NCBI RefSeq assembly: GCF_030272615.1
Contig: NC_081408.1
Location: forward strand, 617,082,476 to 617,146,475
Direction of reading: 5' to 3'
DNA length: 64,000 bases
From: Cryptomeria japonica
Lineage: Eukaryota > Streptophyta > Pinopsida > Cupressales > Cupressaceae
In this document: piece after piece, positions 44,928 through 57,320 of the stretch
How the letters are laid out: the number at the start of each line of letters is the position of its first letter
How positions within the stretch are numbered: position 1 is the first letter of the stretch
The notes under the pieces: generated by a model
Databases searched by the model: none
Told to the model about the DNA's origin: nothing
Seen by the model: only the letters and a program-made list of their open reading frames with translations
Made by a program: the position numbers and the translations under genes

Positions 44928-47730
44928 TTATGCAAAGGATTGGATCAAAGGGATGGAAGGATGGAAAATATGCATTGGATAATGGATAGGGTATTGGAAG
45001 AATTGGGCTTGAGCAGATGGAAATGAAGGCAAGATCGACATTGGCACACACCTTGAGGGGTGATGGATTGATGGAGGAAAAATGTATTTTGAATATTGGG
45101 ATTTTGACGGAGGAAAGACAATGGATTTTGGGACATAAGGGCCCAAAATGGAAGAAGGAGGTGATGGAGGAACAAATTTGAGAGGGTTGGATGGAGGAAT
45201 AGCAACTTTGGATGCCAAGTTGGATGTTTCTTTAGGCTTTTGTGCTTCAAGGAGCCGCTTAGGGATCCACATGGTTTTTGATTTTTCATGCTTTTGTGGT
45301 TCCTTGGAGTGCATTGCTTGCACAAGGGATTTAGGAACCCATATATATTTTGACTTTTCTTTATTTTTCTCAGTGGGCCTTTGTGGCCTTTTGGATATAT
45401 TTTTTTCTTTATAGATCATTTTGTTCTTTGTTTTGACATGTCGATTATATTGGACATGTTGATCCTTGAATACATGTGGATTGCTAGACTTATGATGTTT
45501 ATACTTGGCATCCAAATTGCTTGGAGGGGAAAAGGAATGCATGGATGGATATGAATGAAGTGGACTTCTTTTGGATTGATGAAATTTACTCAAGGATGTG
45601 TGCCTTTGCTGACCTTGCATAGAGGATGAAGGGATATAAGGACCTAAGATGGATGAAAGGTATGACGGGGAAGGGATATGTTTTGATTTTGATGGAGGGA
45701 TACCAACATCTTGAGAGTGAGTTGTGTATACATGACCCTTAAGATCTTCTTTGATATGGAGAGATTCTTGCTTATGGAGATCTACTCCTTTGCCTTTATG
45801 AATATCTTGACTTGTAGGATACTCTTATTTTTGGGAAGAAGATGCGAGTCCATTATGAGGTGGATATGAGATGAGAGAAATAATGAGATCTTGAAGTAGA
45901 TCGGATTGCACCAAAGTGGAAGAACCCATTATGCATGTCGAGGGTTCATGAACATCTTGCACTGACACGTTAAAATCATGAGGGGGATTAGGATCATGAG
46001 GGGGACTAGGATTTTGTAGTGGACATGGTTCAATGACAGGCTCTTCAAGAGATGGAATGGGAGAAATAATGGGATCATCAAAAGAAACGCGATCTTGGAG
46101 TGTATATGGAGCATTAAGACAAGGAGATGGAGGAACAAGTGGATCTTGGGGAGGATCTAAAGGAATAATTTGATCTTGACAAGGAGAAATATCATTGGAA
46201 TCCTCTTTAAAGGTGCTTTGCTCTTGACTTTTAATGGGATCATTGGAAAGGATGGAAAGGATATCTTGATCTTTCTCAGGAAGTGGAATGTCAATGGGAT
46301 TTTAAAGGACATTGTGTTCATGAAATGGAAGGGGATCATTTGGGATTGGAGGGACTAGGATATCTTGATCTTGCTCGGGGAATGGAGTGTCAATAGGACT
46401 TTGGATAGGATGGACAAGAATAGGGGAATCATCATGAGTGTCTGGGAACATGGGGTCCTGGTCAACAATTGGATGGGATGATAAGGTTTCAGGATCTTGA
46501 TCTTTATCTGTTTTAAGACACGTTTCTTCATGCTCTAAATTATCCTCTTGACATGGGGTTGGACTTTGGATATGCATGGAGGATTCTGACAAGGAATCAA
46601 TGATTTGGCATGAAGGGGATGCACTTTGAACATTTGTGATGGATTCTGGCAAGGAATCAATGCTTGAACATGAGGAAGAGGGACTTTGAATGGGGTCATC
46701 TAAAACAGGTAATGGCAATAAAGTGCATGGTGGCATTGGATCTTGTATTTCTGAAACATGACAAGGATGTGCACCATGAATTGGATTATCTTGGCAATCA
46801 ATTATGGATAGCCCGTGGGTAATTGAATCCTTGGGTGTATTGTTTGATGAGGACAATATGGAAGGTTCTTGGGAAACTTCTAAAGGTGTAGGGATAGATG
46901 CCACTGGAGAGTCAATTTGTTTGCGAAGGGATGAGGCATTGCTAGACATAAGTGTATTATTTTGATCTTCCTCAATAAACTCACTTGGTAATTTCCTTAA
47001 GAGCATTGCAATAAAGCCGTTTTTGGTTTGATGTCATGTTTTGATATTGGACTTGGTTCAATTGTTCCGACATGTTTGAAACTTGGGTTCGTGTGTGCTG
47101 CAACCTTTGTTTTTGAATGTTTGGTTGTTGTTGTTGACATTGATATTCCACCATTGGTTGAACCATTTGTTGACATTGTATAGTTGGTTGGACATATTGT
47201 TGGAATTGGACCATTGATTGCGTTGGTTGAATATGTTGGACAATTGGTTGAGCCATTGGTTGAAAATCAGATTGATAGTAAACACCTTCTTGTTCTTGTT
47301 GTGGAGGCACATAATGTTGAAATTGATGTTGTCTCCTTTCTTGAAATTGTTTCATCATCTCTATTTGGGAGAGGAGAGCTGGTATGTCTGATTGTTCAAG
47401 AAGAGATCTTACATCAATTGGCTCAATCTTTAGATTTTGACCTGGAAATTTTCAAAACATTTTGGACATTTGTGATCTATTCTTCTCAATGTTTTTCACT
47501 CTTTGTTCCAATATCTCTTCTTCTTGAGCTAGTTTCTCCTCTAGTTTTTGTATTTGGAGACTTGTTTCATCATAAAGAGTTTGATCGATATTGCCTTGTT
47601 GTTGGGTTCGATATAATTGTGATTGCCTTGGATTAAAATTTGATTTCATTGTCGATTGATATGTCAAACTTTGTTGCATCATTGGTGCTTGGAACCTTGT
47701 TTCAATAGACATGTCACTATGCAAATGCAA
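44928..47730 (-). pseudogene. Long Gln/Pro/Ser-rich ORF of unknown function in the 13-kb element
   Basis: The minus strand has 47730 to about 47010 in one frame and about 47010 to 44928 in another, so one base was gained or lost near 47010. In-frame stops are a TGA near 47455, a TAA near 46303 and a TAA near 45829; the last two fit former CAA. Order: a coiled-coil-like stretch (QIQKLEEKLAQEEEILEQRV), a Gln-rich block, then an acidic Asp/Pro/Ser-rich region with internal repeats (QSPIDTPFPEQDQDIL and NPIDIPLPEKDQDIL). A basic C-terminus carries two K-x-(I/M)-W-(V/I)-P-K-(S/R)-L repeats near 45290-45350. I do not recognise it. It occupies the gag position relative to the inferred PBS. W-V-P-K motifs also occur in copia gag-integrase linkers, but nothing else here is copia-like. 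Confidence 0.6.
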
Positions 47731-49774
47731 TATTTTTGGAATTTTTCAAGGATAATGTATGATATGCAACTAAATGCAAACTAAATAGATGAAAATGCAA
47801 TCTATGCAAGAATGCAACCTATGTTTTTATTGTTTTTCAAGATTTGGACAAACTTTTGAATGCAATTCTAAGAATGAGACCCTTAGGAAATTGAAATGAT
47901 GTCTAGACCTCAAAGGACAAAAGGACAAAGTGACAAAAGGACAAAATGACAATGTCTCCCCTATATGCTTGGATACTAAGCTAGGTTTGACCAAAATGAC
48001 AGTGATGACAAAAAAAAAAGGTTTGATAAGGTCTAGACTTCTTAACAATGACTTAGGGTTTATCAAAGATTTGGATTACTCAGGTATGACAAAACCTAGT
48101 TTTGGCACTATATGATAAGGGACAATTACTATGCAAGTGACCCTAATATGATATGATAATGACCTAAGCTTAATGAAGAGACCTAGGGTATGCAAATATG
48201 AATGTATGACAATGGTATTACTCTAATGCAAGAAGACGCATGCAAATGGATGACCCTTATTGATATGCAAAGGAGTATGACCTAGGTGAAACTTAACCTT
48301 GGTAATTGACAATGAATTTGCAAAATGCAAACCTAAGATGAACCTAAATCTAAGTGACATGAATGTTGAGACAAGATTTTGAACAATGTTTGACAACCAT
48401 GTTTGAAGATGTTTTGAACTTTGTTGGATGAAATGTTCTTGTGTTTAACCTTGTTTTGAATCAATTTGCCTTGTTCTTGAAATGATATGCAATTCAACTT
48501 TTGACAAACAAAGAAGACAAGATATTTCAACTTAGACTCAAGACAATCATGCTCATTCACACATTTCTTATGGTAGGCAAGGACATTAGGTACTTGAGAG
48601 GTAGACTTGTTATGGGATTCAAGGAGAATACATAGATGCTTGACCCCACGGGCTCCCCTCCATGACACTCACTTCTCAGGGCAGCCAAGCATCAATCCCC
48701 ATGGAAATCTCCCCATGGCGAACTTAGTATCTCTTCCAAGTATCCGAACTTGTCCTTCTCAAGCAACTAGAAGGGTTTTTGGCCTCTAAAACAAGGTGTG
48801 TAGTAAGGATTTATGTTAAGCGTTACTCCTTGATGTCACGCAAGCGTGATTGAGACATTAAGCCCATCAAGATACCAAACAAATGTAGTCGCGCAAGCAC
48901 GATTTAGACCAAGAGGCCCTACTTAGATGTTGATATGAGAAAGAGTTCAAGGGTCATCACTTCCCAAGTAACTGCAATTCCCACATAACACTTCCTTCAA
49001 AGCTTTCTCTCATCGGGTATTTTTTTATAGTGAGTTAGAATGCCAAGGTATTCTAGCCGTACTCACTTTGGGTCGTTCCCTTCTCACGATTATCACTTGC
49101 TTGCAAAAGCAAAGTGGTCGGGAAGGCAGACCCTCTAAAGGAGACACACAATCAAAGACACGAGCATGGTATCGAAGATCTGGATTTCTGATCACCCTAA
49201 GAAGGATGAGAGCATACTCTCCTACTCCAATGTCACACTCAACAATTAAAGCAAAAACATGTTCATTCCAACCTATTAGAAATCACTAGGTGCCTAAAAC
49301 ATTAATGACAAACACCAAGTTTAGTTGTTTCTCCAAGGCAACCTGCAAAACCCAAGTTAGAAGTTTGAGGTGTTTATTCTTTGACTATCGATTCGGCATA
49401 ACACATGTTAGTAGTTTGATTTGTTGTCTTTTCCATGTGTATGCCAAGATGCTGCATAGATAATTAGTACCAAAAACCAAAACACAGAAAACAGAATGCA
49501 AAATCAAGACAAATTTTGAAGTAAAACACTGCACTTTTACCTCTGTTCTGGACTTTACACAGGCGCAGAAGTCATGACACAGGTGCAGAAGTCATGACAT
49601 AGGTGCATAATGTCTTCAACACAAGCACAAAATGCTCAACATAGGCGTAGGTTATCTTACACAGGCGCAAAAGTCTCCAGAAAGCCCTGCACTGCCCTGT
49701 TTTTGGTTTTTTTTTTGGCCTGCAAATCAACTCAAAAGCACTCAAAGACACAGTAAAGGGGTTAGATGGTTAGT
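47731..49774 (-). other. Long leader region of the 13-kb element
   Basis: About 2 kb lies between the primer site and the unknown ORF, with no coding motif. It includes GACAAA-rich sequence near 47920-48010 and the six-motif array at 49556-49675. Confidence 0.5.
49556..49675. repeat. 20-bp-period array of ACACAGGCGCA-type motifs
   Basis: Six units start near 49556, 49575, 49595, 49617, 49637 and 49657. Each is like (T/G)ACACAGGCGCAGAAGTC with changes. They match the right-hand half of the mirrored array at 40482-40541, at the other end of the interior. Confidence 0.75.
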
Positions 49775-49776
49775 GT

Positions 49777-49798
49777 TCACATCGGGTTCACCAATTAA
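49777..49798 (-). other. Primer-binding-site-like sequence of the 13-kb element
   Basis: The minus strand reads TTAATTGGTGAACCCGATGTG immediately inside the LTR end (…AATGTACA). TGG at the start fits a tRNA 3' CCA end. The priming tRNA is not identified. The same core occurs at 14000-14013. Confidence 0.6.
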
Positions 49799-51358
49799 TG
49801 TACATTAGGAAATAGGAAATCATCACAAACAAAGATAAACATACTAATCATTAGCTCAATCACGAAAGCACAACTGCAATGATCTATCCTAAACAACACT
49901 CAATAGAGACATGAAATAAAAACATTCAAAACTAGAAATTAAGCAAACCAAAGGTATGATTTGAATGCTCCTTCATGCGGCTCCATTGTCCTTCTTTCTT
50001 CTCCAAATAGTTTTGTTGTGGATCTCACCTACTAGTGCATGATCATGATATGAAAGCAAGTAAATAAGATATTGCTCAAGAATACTCGAAGCGTGATTAA
50101 CTAGAAATTCGATAATCTGATTAGGGGTCAAGAATCAAGGGATTTGATTGAAGAAATTCATCCAATTTATAGAAGAATTGGAGAGATGACAAGATTAGCA
50201 TGATTCAATTCAAATGGAAATTACAAATCAATATGACAAATTATGACAAATTATGACAAATTATGCACTTTCTATGCAAAATTTGTTGATTGATAATTTA
50301 TGACAAATTATGACAAACTTCTATGTCAAAAATTGAGTGATTATCAATTATGACAAATTATGACAAATTTCTATGTCATTTCCATGAATTTAGGAGAGAA
50401 ATAGGAGGAAAATTGAAATTAGGAATTAGAAAATTAAGAAATTAGAGAATTAAGAATTTAGAAATTAGGAAATTGATGAAAATTAGAAGTTAGGTAAATT
50501 AATTAATAATTTGTCATTTATTAATTAATTCACAAAGAGGAATAATTAGCCAATTAAATGAACATTTAATTGTGACAAGAAAACTTAGGATAAATAAATA
50601 ATTTATTAATCCTAAAGGAGGAAATGACAAGACTAGGTTAAATGATGAAATCACAAAACCCTAGAAGATGAATTAGCAATGTGAGAATGACAATTAGGTC
50701 TTGATTGAAGATAATTGATATCGATCATGATTTTAAATTGATAAATGACCAATGTGATAAATGATTTGATTGATAAATGCGCCAATTGATGAGGAACAAT
50801 GACAAATTGATCCAAATTGACACGATTGAGAAGGACGACGATCAATGACAAAATAGATTGCAAAACGACAATATTGAAAATGACCACGATCGATGACAAA
50901 TCGATCGCAAAATGACAAAAATCGAACATGACAACGACCAATGACAAATCGATCGTTAAACGACAAGATTGAAAATGATAAGAATTGATGATAAATCGAT
51001 CGCCAGATGACAAGATTGATAAGAGGACAACGATCGATGACAAATCGATCGTAAGATTGACAGGAGGACAAAACCCTAATTAGGATTGACGATGTCCAAA
51101 ATAATGAAAAATGAGCATGCACATTGATGCAATAAGATAAGATCGATTAAAATCATGACTGGAGATTGTTGTCGACAAGACCAAATTCGAGAGTAAGACA
51201 AATGAAGAATGTAGAAGAATGACTCGATGCTCGCAAATGATAAAGACCAAGTGTGTGACATAGGAGAAATGTTAATATGACGCAAAAACCTAAAATGAGG
51301 CAATGTGCAAATGTTAAAGTATGACTCCGCAAGCGTTGACCATTTTTAGGTGTCTACA
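49799..51358 (-). repeat. 5' LTR (minus sense) of the 13-kb element
   Basis: Same length as the other LTR (1560 bp), TG...CA. Differences seen by eye are largely C/T or G/A. Confidence 0.95.
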
Positions 51359-52327
51359 GGTTGTGTTCTTGAGCCTTGAGACGTTGACCGATGGAAATTT
51401 GAAAAGTGGTGCTAGTGCAAGTGTTCCAGATGATTATAACACGCTTGATGGTTTTTCCTAGTCATGTCCTATTTTTTTGGTGATCTGAATAGATCGTTGT
51501 GCAAGTTTTTGGTGATTTCTATGAACCGGTGTTAATTTGTGTGTTATGCAGTATTTCTGGTGGTGTAGCGTGTTGCAGTTGATCTTGGCAGGATTTTAGG
51601 TGAATGTAATTGTTTGGGAATTTGAATTAGGTCCATGCTATGTAAATTAAATCATAATATTGGTCTGGTGGTCGATCTTTGTATCATGTAATGTAATTTT
51701 TGTATATAAGAGTTGAGGGTTGAGGGTTGAGTTGATCTTGTTATCAAGGTTGATGATTTGTATATATAGATGAGATGCTTATGTAATTTTCATGTCGGTA
51801 TTGTATCTGCATTATTAGAGAGAAGTAAATGTGTGAATAAAGGATATATCATTCAGTGAAGTATTGTGGTGAGTTCAGTGTTGCAGGGCAGACAACTGTG
51901 CTTAACCAGAACTATCATCAGGCATTTGTAGATGCTATTATTGCAGTTCATTCCTTCCAGATTGTAGTCTGAATCATATTATAAGTTAGTGAGACTTCCC
52001 TAAGGGTTGTAGCCTTCCAGGCACATATCTTTTGAGCAGTGAGCTTTAGGTAGTGTGCCTAAATGCATGTGCATTCCCCATTGTAATATTTTCACATACT
52101 ACTATAGAGTATCATCTTATTGATGGTAGGTTCCCACCGTGGTTTTCCCCTTAATTGGTTTTTCCACGTCAAAATCTTGGTGTTGTGTGTTGTGCTATTA
52201 ATTTTCTTATCTGTTATTACTATGATTTATTAGTTTATGTTTTGGAAGTTTAATTTGTTATGAGATCCAGTGAAGACTGATTCACCCCCCCTCTCAGTCT
52301 TCCTTCTTGATTGCTACTAACAATAGG

Positions 52328-52506
52328 TTCATCAAACACTACTTGGAAATCCTTCAATGTTTTCTTCATCCACATTACTTAAGTGCAACAAGATGCTACA
52401 ACAATATACTCTACTTCTGTTGTTGATAAAGACACTAAATCCTTCTTCTTGCTAAACAAAGAGACTAATTTGTCTCCCAATAAAAATGCACTTGAAGGAA
52501 CACAAT
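52328..52506 (-). pseudogene. Ty1/copia RNase H N-terminal fragment (unit 1)
   Basis: The minus strand encodes 'LLGDKLVSLFSKKKDLVSLSTPEA', then 'YIVVASCCT', a stop, 'VMWMKKTLKDLQVVFDEPI'. This is the typical copia RNase H block preceding the C-D-N-x-S-A block found at 37998. Confidence 0.8.
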
Positions 52507-52654
52507 TGGTCACTGAGAGGGGGGGGGGGGTGAATCAGTAATTAAAAATTTAAATCTTTAAATAAAATTGTGCCAACAATAATAAACTAAGAGATTAAAA
52601 GCACACGCACACAAGAGTAAGCCACATGACACAAGATATACGAGGAAAACCTAA
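52507..52654 (-). repeat. Truncated LTR end with a 12-G run (unit 1)
   Basis: It starts TGGTCACTGAG and carries GAG(G)12TGAATCAG (G run 52519-52530), the reverse of a copia LTR C-rich terminus. It is cut after about 148 bp at the duplication junction. The longer counterpart starts at 58781. Confidence 0.6.
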
Positions 52655-52664
52655 TCATCTTGTG

Positions 52665-54687
52665 GAAGGGACAATACCCTTGTTCTCACTTCTTTTAATA
52701 TAAAAAACAATTGCACTTGTTTAGATGTATTGTATAATTTCTTGTTGTATCTTAAGATCTTTTCAAATTTATTTAATAGGATCCAAGTTTTTTATGAAAG
52801 TAGAAAATATTTGCCTAGCAAGATCCCAAAGGTGCTCATCAATATTGCTAATCATTTATCATTGGTCCAAATAATAAGACAAATCTTTGTTTGCAAGTAC
52901 AAAAGGTTTGTGGCTTAAAGTTCATTATGTGGGAGAAAGGTTCAAATTCACAACATAATCCAACACTAGACAATTTCTAACAATGACATGTATCACAGTC
53001 CATTATTCTTCTTATAACAAATTCAAGAGTGAGAACTTCTAAGCTATGATTCAAAAATTAGGATCAATATAATGGGTAACTTACTAGCAATTGCCAAAAT
53101 GAACTAAATACTTTCAATCCTTTTAATTTCTAGTTTTATAAATCATGTCATGTGATATATCATAGTTCTATATTAGGCCAGTCAGTTTGTATCGCATGTT
53201 ATAGTAAGCCTAATTTTTCTAAAGAAATTCATCGCATTTCTACCTGATATATTTTATACCCCTTAAGATTTTTTCTTATGGTTTATCCTTTTGCATTAGG
53301 ATTTTATGTCTATTTTTTATTGTTCATCTCTCATCTCAAATTTGATTAGTCTTAGGTCCACCCTAAATATTTGTCTTTCATTGATATTATCTTGATTAGG
53401 GTTTGGGTATTCATTGTTTAATATCTATTTGATTCCTATCCACCAACATTTTGATTGTGTAGACAACACCCTTGTTTTGTTGCTTTAATTATCAAAAACA
53501 TTTTGATTGTGGAAATTATTTTTAGATCAAATTTGTTATGGATCCTTAGGAACCCTTTTGTTTGGCTTATCCCCATACATATATCAAGGATTATAGAGTA
53601 AAAGTACAAATTTGTGTCACTTTTATAAAGGAAATGACCAACACTGAACCAACTTTTTAAACTTGAACTAATAAAAAATGACATATGTTTTAAATTTTGA
53701 AATGAAGTATACTAATAAAATGTATATTTTATGTTAATATTTTTTATTGAAAAAAATAAAAAATAAATATAATAAAGTATTTTATAAAATTGACTCTATA
53801 ATTTAGTTGTTGACAAAATGTTGAAAAATGAAGTTACATTGGCCGTCACTCTTTATAAAGTAAATTTTACTTTTTTGCTTTCAATTTTTTGTGTGTATTT
53901 ATAACTTGAAATTTTAGTGCATCGATTTTTTTTTCTCCAATTTTTAGCAAAACTTTTTTAAAATAATTATTAAAATGTGCATGTATTGAAAATAAACTAT
54001 TCCCATTCAACATCACCTTTTGACCTAACAATTTATCTAACATACAAAAAAACTATACCAGTTATCTAGTGCATCATATTTTTTTCAAAAAATTTAAATG
54101 TTTTTGTATTTTTTCTTTACATGATAACCAACCTTATATTTTGGTGTTGACAACCTACTTTTAGTAAAAATACTCTTAAAAAATATATTTTTGAAAACTA
54201 AATTCATAGATCTACAAAAGGGTTATTTTAGATTTTAAAAGGTATTATTTACATGACTAGGAGTTGTTGAAACATCAAGTTTTTTGAATAATTTTATTTT
54301 TTTTGGTAAATTGGCCTCCACGTGGTGCTACATATGCATTTAGTGAATAATTTTGATTGGAAACATTGCGGACATATCTAACGTAGTTAAAATGAATCTA
54401 TCTAGCTGATATGTTTAACCAAAATTAATTTTTAGTTATAAATATTTAAATTCGGTTATGTCGATAAGTTGGCCAAAAGTGTGGCATAGCTTTGTAAATT
54501 TACCCTATAAGATGTTGTTTATGTTTAATTTATTCTTATCCTTTGAGTTTAATGAAATTGAATCCTTCTTTCATATTGATGATGCTTCATGTTCCCTTTT
54601 TGTTCATGCCTATCTAGCTTCTCCTCTTTTATGGACTTTATTAGTCATTTTTATCCATTTTAGAAGAAGTTAATTCATTTGAACACT
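52665..54687. other. Non-coding part of duplication unit 2
   Basis: Counterpart of 33434-35449. AT-rich, no gene recognised. Small indels relative to unit 1 occur near 53325 (extra 'ttcatctctcatctcaaatttg' type sequence) and near 54170. Confidence 0.4.
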
Positions 54688-56887
54688 TGATCCATGATGA
54701 TTATTTTTAAACACACCCCAAGACTAAGAGGAGGGGGTGAATAAATCTTGATAAAATCTTAAAACTTTATAGCACAATTTTAATTCCAAAACACATTAAA
54801 TTGATCAACAACAACGAAGGATAAAATAGTGAACACACATGCACAAGATAACACCAGATCTATATGGAAAATCAAAAAAAGGGAAAAACCGCGGTGAGAG
54901 TTAACTCACATTATATGAAACATATATTACAATGTTTGTTTTAGGCACACTGCCAAGGAAGATCATTGCTCCTTGATAGACTTGCAGGCTGAGGTTCACT
55001 ACCTTAGAGAAAGACACAAAAGACTTTTAGGCTGAGACACATTAGCTCCAAGCAAGATACAAAGATAATTTGAATTATAAAGTATATGCATTGAACATCA
55101 TAACATCCGACAGAGTCCATTGAATGTAGTTGCTCTTGACTCACTTCGTCAAGCAACCTTTTGGCAATTCAAATCCAATACTTTCACCACACACACATGC
55201 TACCTTAATTTAACATCTTTTTCATCTAGAACTTTGATCCACACCCTTGCAAATGGAATGATGTTCTATATATACCATCCACGCCATTACAAAACATTAA
55301 TTAGGTTGTCTAAAACTTGGGACAAGGAATGATCCCAATAACTCGACCACTAAAACATAATTGTGGTAAAAGAGGTCCTATCTAGGAGATAGAGAGGACA
55401 TAAAACATCACAATACATCATCTAATGTAGTCTTAAACATCACACACATTGGCACACTCCTCTAGAGTCATCAAGAGAGTAATGAGTAGGTAAAACATGT
55501 AGCACATAACTAGTCAACCCAAAAACACATCCTCCAAAAGAATTGAGTCAATAAGGATCCCCATAAGGAATAATAAAATTGAAATACATCCCAATGCACT
55601 CTCCAATGCTGGCACAAACTAATGGGAGAAAAGTTTAAGCAAGAGAACAAGCCTTGTCAGCCAAATAGCTTCAAATTGTCTTGAAAATCAACATCAGACA
55701 CAACGTGGCACCAAATAGATCATCCAACATCATGCGAACCACATAGAGACATTCCATGAATCCTTGAAATAATCCCCATACACCATTTCCACATGGTCAA
55801 GCAAAAATCAGCTGACAAAACCAAATTGATACATATTTATTCATTATCAAAATGCTAGGAAACACAATCATGATATAAAACATTGACAGACCCACTTCTA
55901 GAACACTTCATCACCAAAAACTTTGAATTGAGATACTGCAAAAACATTATATGCATTCGGATCAAGCCACATCCATAGAGACACCAATACATAGCATTCT
56001 CTAGACCTGACCCGACCGGTCATCAAATTGCCAACATATTGCCTAATCCAAAAACATTAGTTGCAACAACAAGGACCTAAAAAATATAGTAGTGCAACAT
56101 CCACAAAGCCTACACATTAAATCCAAAATCGTAAGACCATATCTTCAAATGTAGAGGAATGTAAAGCATTCTTCCAATATGTTTTCATCACACTTTTTAA
56201 TATTTACACACTTCATCAATTTATGGAGTGTAAGATACCTTAAAACAATATTTTTCTCACTTAAGAGACATACTACAACAACCCGCATATGTAGCGGAGT
56301 TGGCTTGGGTCATGGGTTTGCTGCCCATTGGTCTTGGTTTCAACTGTGAGGCTTGGATTTCACCTAATGCACTTGGCATGCGTGCTACTTGGTAAATCCC
56401 CAAGGACTAGTCTCACTTTAGATTGCCCCAAATAAGCATTGGGATGGGGTCATGGGGATACCTTGGGTCAATAAAAGAGAGATATATCCTACAACAACTT
56501 TTAGTATGCACAAGATCATCTGAAAAATATCTATTCAACATCATGCTTCTAATCCTCATCTTAATATTTCTAATCCTCATCTCAATGCTTCTAATCCCCA
56601 TCTCAATGCTTCTAATCTGCATCTTAATAAGATATCATCAATATACCATCTCTTCTATCCAATCATGAATACTAGCACCATCACTTCCATAAGTATCTCC
56701 ATACAAGGTAGGACATCAACACCAAGAAGGTGGAAATTCACAACATAGAACATCTTCACTCATCAACTAATTGCACTAATACATTCCATGACCACAAAAA
56801 AATCTCTAATGTCCTTCTTAAACCCAAGGGTTGACATCAATGATAACACTTAGTCATTAATGACAACAACTTGCCAAACTACCAACA
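54688..56887 (-). repeat. Ty1/copia LTR, minus orientation (unit 2)
   Basis: Counterpart of 35450-37655. It is preceded (minus sense) by the polypurine tract at 56888-56900. The C-rich terminus is clearer here (TGAATAAATC reversed, with GGAGGGGG near 54731). Confidence 0.6.
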
Positions 56888-57059
56888 ATCTCCCCTTTTG
56901 TCATTGATGGAAACAATCACTCAACACTGATCATTTGTACTTCCTACAATTGCTCTCCCCTTTTTACTAGTATCTCTTCTCTATACTTTTCTCTCCCCCT
57001 TTGACATCAAAGACAAAGGAAAAAAAGTTCTGATAGTTTTTCCCCTTGGATAGATGCAC

Positions 57060-57315
57060 CATCTTATGCACCCAATTAGAAGGAGGGGCAATGACCCATA
57101 TCTTCTATTTTAGATACCCAAATGTATCCTTTGAGAGCGTCTTTGTGAAAATGTTTACAATCTAGTCCTTTGTAGGAACACACTCCAATATTACTTCTTT
57201 CTTTGCAACTATCTCTCTTAGGAAATGATACAAGATAGAAATGTGTTTTGTCCTTGAGTGCATCACCAAATTCTTTGAAATGTTTATGGCACTAGTATTA
57301 TCACACATGATAGGA
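57060..57315 (-). pseudogene. Ty1/copia RNase H C-terminal fragment (unit 2)
   Basis: The minus strand carries 'MCDNTSAINISKNLVMHSRTKH', then a 'YHFLREIVAKKEVILE' block and a 'TKTLSKDTFGYPK' tail. It keeps the 85 bp lost from unit 1. Confidence 0.78.
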
Positions 57316-57320
57316 ATAGG

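Larger units (their letters stand above)
38322..51358 (-). mobile_element. Non-autonomous LTR retrotransposon of LARD type (13,037 bp) with PMD-like ORF
   Basis: LTRs of 1560 bp at 38322-39881 and 49799-51358 differ at roughly 15-20 positions by eye. A perfect GGTTG duplication flanks the element. On the minus strand the 5' LTR (49799-51358) is followed by TTAATTGGTGAACCCGATGTG, a primer-site-like sequence, and the 3' LTR is preceded by AAAGAGGGGCAAAAT, so transcription should run right to left. No gag capsid, RT or integrase motif is visible in the 9.9-kb interior. It holds an unknown minus-strand ORF (44928-47730) and an antisense plant-mobile-domain ORF (40764-42497). It shares the TGGTGAACCCG primer core with the gypsy fragment at 14 kb, which suggests that lineage supplies its enzymes. 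Confidence 0.88.
38004..52322 (+). repeat. Solo Ty1/copia LTR (unit 1), split by the 13-kb element
   Basis: It begins TGTTGGATTATTGG, ends GCTACTAACA, and is flanked by ATAGG at 37999-38003 and 52323-52327. The two parts are 38004-38321 and 51364-52322. The near-terminal ATTCACCCCCCC block (52280-52291) gives the plus orientation. Unit 2 has the unsplit version at 57321-58597. Confidence 0.88.
33434..52654. repeat. Tandem duplication unit 1 (contains the 13-kb insertion)
   Basis: It starts at AAGGGACAACGCCCTTG and matches unit 2 (52665-58930) co-linearly through 38321 and again from 51364, ending near 'gaggaaaacctaat'. Without the 13-kb element it is about 6.2 kb. Unit 1 specifically has a 29-bp local duplication at 35653-35709 and lacks 85 bp relative to unit 2 at 37933. 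Divergence between units is several percent by eye. Confidence 0.88.
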
